DNA of 64,000 nt from Alisma plantago-aquatica (Eukaryota > Streptophyta > Magnoliopsida > Alismatales > Alismataceae), in contig OY856409.1 in assembly GCA_963693085.1 (NCBI GenBank), positions 1,531,330,472 to 1,531,394,471 of the forward strand, read 5' to 3'. The translations under genes and the position numbers were made by a program. Within the stretch, counting starts at the first letter, position 1. Every line of letters starts with the position of its first letter. The notes under the pieces were generated by a model that saw nothing but the letters and a program-made list of their open reading frames with translations, had not been told where the DNA came from and ran no database searches. Of the stretch, positions 61,228 through 64,000 are shown piece by piece.

Positions 61228-61720
61228 TTGTGTATGAACAATTATTGGTGATGATGATGTGGAAACCTTTGGCCGTATCCTGCTCTCTATGCATAATCCA
61301 CAGGAGGAAGCTTTCTCATGGTTGGCGTCTCGTCTTGGATCAACCCATCTTGCATTTCTGTGATGCTGGCTGGTTGCGCAACATGTTATGGCTTGGTGAT
61401 GTTTCTGGTTCGATCCAGAAGGTTCTTCAAACGACGCTCGGTATCTTCGTGTGTACATAATACACTCACCAAGCGCAGTGAAAGCTTTGTGTGCCCGCTT
61501 GCGAAGTGGTGGATCGACAATGATAGAAATAACTTGATTATTGTGGTTGCTGGCCGGCTATGCGGCTTTTCAAAGTGTATACCCAGCATGTTCGGTGGAA
61601 AGCCGAAGATTTTGATGCCCACATGTTGGCACACGAAACACCAAACAATATCACATACATGATTTGCGTCGAGTCTATACCAGACACGTCCCGTTTTGGC
61701 AGGTACGCCGGGCAGTTGGA
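61228..61720 (+). repeat. Higher-GC unidentified sequence, relative of 42.0-42.4 kb
   Basis: Follows directly on the duplicated segment and has a distant, decayed copy at 41996-42420. Readings such as DDDVETFGRILL and EEAFSWLASRL in one frame, and TQHVRWKAEDFDAHMLAHETPN in another, look protein-like, but frames are interrupted and no domain is recognised. It may be an old gene or element fragment. Confidence 0.45.
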
Positions 61721-62112
61721 TTTGACTAGTAAATCCCCACATCCACCCGTTCATCCATTCATAAGGTATTATAGAGTCTGTACATTTGCTTGAGGTAAAA
61801 GCGAGAACAACGACGAATAGCATAACATAACATCGCCAACCGTCACTCGTATGGCTGCCACTATAGGGGCTAGGCAGTCGGTTCTTCGTAATTCAACTGA
61901 TCTACTCATTTCTTCTCTTAAACTCTTTGATATTGTAATTCAGTTCCAGCTATTACATATAGAACAAGTCGTCATTTGTATATATATAGTACATTATGGG
62001 TGCTATTAGTACTCATAACAAACTTTTTTTTGCATGGAGTACTCCAAGTTCTTGATTTTTTCACTTCCTTCATTGGGTATTGTTGACCTTGTGCTATGAG
62101 CACATATTGTAT

Positions 62113-64000
62113 AACTTTTCCCAGTCCTTAATTGCAGTCTATTCTCATCTTTAACTATCAAGTCTCATAGTTTAATATGTTTTAATAACTCGTTGTATAA
62201 ATTTCATCTCAAGCACACTTCATTCTAATAAAATTTGATATTTAGAAAGCACCTACATGTAAACGGATACATAATTCCAAAAATCCAATCTATATAAAGT
62301 CAAATCATGGCTTCACAACAACCAACATGAGGTGTCTCTTGCAAACATGTCAGAACACATGTACATCGTGTGCTTTGATGACATACAATGTCGACATTGT
62401 TCCATATGAGTGGGATTTTCCAAGAGGCATGTCATGTTGATGTGTGACACATTGTGCCAGGGGTCAATCTTCAAATTCAAGAAGCACTTGTTCGAGCCCA
62501 ACACAGTTTGTACCTCGCAAGCACGACGTGTAACTTGCTATTGTTTTTGTAAAATGGATCTGAAACCCAAAAGGAGGAAGGGATTCATACACAAACATTG
62601 ATAAGGACGGAAGGAGGCAGCTCCCATGTGACTTATTGGATGAAACCAGAGACTATGAGGTGAGGGGGAGAGTGGGAAGTTGTTCCTCTTCACCAACATT
62701 GTATGGATCTCTTCCCTGGACCCGAGAGATATGTCCTCTTCACAAAATTTAAGAAGGAGCTTTGGTCTCTATCATCCCAAAGGATGCTTAGGCTATCAAC
62801 TTTTTCCGGTCCTTAATTGCAGTCTATTCTCATCTTTAACTATCAAGTCTCATGGTTTAATATGTTTTATAACTCATTGCATAAATTTCGTCTCAAACAC
62901 ATTTCATTCAAATAAAATTTGACATTTAGACAGTACCTCCATGTAAACGGATAAATAATTCCGAAAATCCAATCTATATAAAGTCAAATCATGGCTTCAC
63001 AGCAACCGACACAATGTGTCTCTTGTGAACATGTCAGAATGCATGTACATTGTGTGCTTTGATGACATACAATGTTGACATTGATCCATATGAGTGGGAT
63101 TTTCCAAGAGGCATGTCATGTTGATGTGTGACACGTCGTGCCATGGGCCGATTTTTAAATTTAAGAAGCACTTGTTCGAGCCCGACATAGTTTGTGCTCA
63201 CAAGCATGACGTGTAATCTGCTATTGCTTTTGTAAAATGGATCTGAAACCCAAAAGGAGGAAGGGATTCATACACAAACATTGATGAGGAGTGAAGGAGG
63301 CGGATCCCATGTGACTTCTTGGATGAAACCAGAGACTATGAGGTGAGGGGGAGAGCAGGAAGTTGTTCTTCTTCACCAACGTTGTATGGATCTCTTCTTC
63401 AGACCCGAGGGATCTTTCCTCTTCACCAAATTTAAGAAGGAGCTTTTGTATTTATCATCCCAAAGGATCTTTATGCTATCAACTTTTCCCAGTCCTTAAT
63501 TGCAGTCCATTCTCATCTTTAACTATCACGTATCATGGTTTAAAATGCTTTTATAACTCGTTGCATAAATTTCATCTCAAGCACACTTCATTCAAATAAA
63601 ATTTGACATTTGGAAAGCACCTACATGTAAACGGATAAATAATTCCAAAAATCCAATATGTATAAATTCAAATCATGGCTTCACAACAACCAACACAGTG
63701 TGTCTCTGGCGAACATGTCAGAACGCATGTACATCGTGTGATTTGATGACATGCAATGTCGACATTGCTCCATATGAGTGGGATTTTCCAAGAGGCATGT
63801 CATGTTGATGTGTGACACGTTGTGCCATGGGCCGATTTTCAAATTTAAGAACCACTTATTTGAGCCCGACATAGTTTGTGCCTCGCAAGCATGATGTGTA
63901 ACTTGCTATTGTTTTTTGTAAAATGAATCTGAAACCCAAAAGGAGTAAGGGATTCATACACAAACATTGATAAGGAGTGAAGGAGGTGGCTCTCATGTGA
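62113..64000 (+). repeat. Tandem array, period about 684 bp, continuing past the window
   Basis: The landmark CCAGTCCTTAATTGCAGTC or close variants recurs at about 62120, 62805 and 63489, and ATGGCTTCACA(A/G)CAACC at 62307, 62991 and 63675. That gives 2.75 copies before the window ends. Copies differ by substitutions and small indels. Each carries a TATA-like CTATATAAAG or TATGTATAAA 10-15 bases before the conserved ATG, and a short frame MASQQPTQCVSCEHVR-like that stops after about 23 codons (copy 1 has an earlier stop). A Cys/His-rich reading in neighbouring frames suggests the unit derives from a gene fragment I cannot identify. Confidence 0.9.

Noticed and set aside
60598..61460. Overlapping 100-145 codon frames on both strands at 60.6-61.8 kb
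   Set aside because: They overlap each other in opposite directions. The paralogue at 18.6-19.6 kb, which covers the part before 61.18 kb, does not preserve any one of them, and no domain is seen.
62313..63872. Three similar 63-codon minus-strand frames
   Set aside because: They repeat only because the 684-bp unit is tandemly duplicated. No domain is recognised and the opposite strand is equally plausible.

Overview
This is nuclear DNA from a plant, almost certainly a flowering plant. It carries a Cassandra-type TRIM whose LTRs contain 5S rRNA-like promoter sequence, a CACTA (En/Spm) transposon with plant-type transposase genes, Ty1/copia and other LTR elements primed by initiator-methionine tRNA, a Tourist-like MITE with TTA target duplications, and long AT-rich spacers. 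The Tourist and CACTA end styles would fit a monocot, but that is weak evidence. I found no intact host protein-coding gene, tRNA, CRISPR or bacterial-type feature. The window is intergenic repeat landscape.

Layout. 151-984 is a near-complete Cassandra TRIM. 1243-5713 is a possible old, long LTR-like block. 7290-17337 is a 10-kb CACTA transposon bounded by CACTAGTAC termini. It holds a broken TNP2 transposase gene (9797-13045) and a broken second gene combining a Ptta/En-Spm 'Transposase_24' region with a C48 (Ulp1-like) protease domain (13120-16515). About 18600-19600 is a GC-richer segment with a paralogue at 60060-61180. 23629-25719 is an ancient LTR of the same family as the large copia element. 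26156-29690 is a solo LTR with a perfect AAAGG target duplication. 30791-39995 is a complete-looking minus-strand copia-type element with 2.27-kb LTRs and a perfect TATCA target duplication. Its gag is open but its pol is only scraps, so it resembles a TR-GAG non-autonomous element.

40-49 kb is AT-rich spacer with a 60-bp minisatellite (47834-48575). 49493 to about 58145 is an old minus-strand LTR element without visible coding capacity. It contains a rearrangement of order A, U, inverted A, U (51244-54721). 60.06-61.8 kb is a mosaic, higher-GC block carrying two MITEs with clear target duplications. 62113-64000 is the start of a tandem array with a period of about 684 bp that runs off the window.

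How the parts relate: the interpretable coding sequences all belong to mobile elements. The CACTA genes are inactivated by stops and frameshifts, although the element's ends and subterminal hairpin repeats remain, so it could at best be moved in trans. The copia element pairs very similar LTRs with a decayed pol, which also points to mobilisation in trans. Solo and degenerate LTRs record earlier insertions and recombinational loss.
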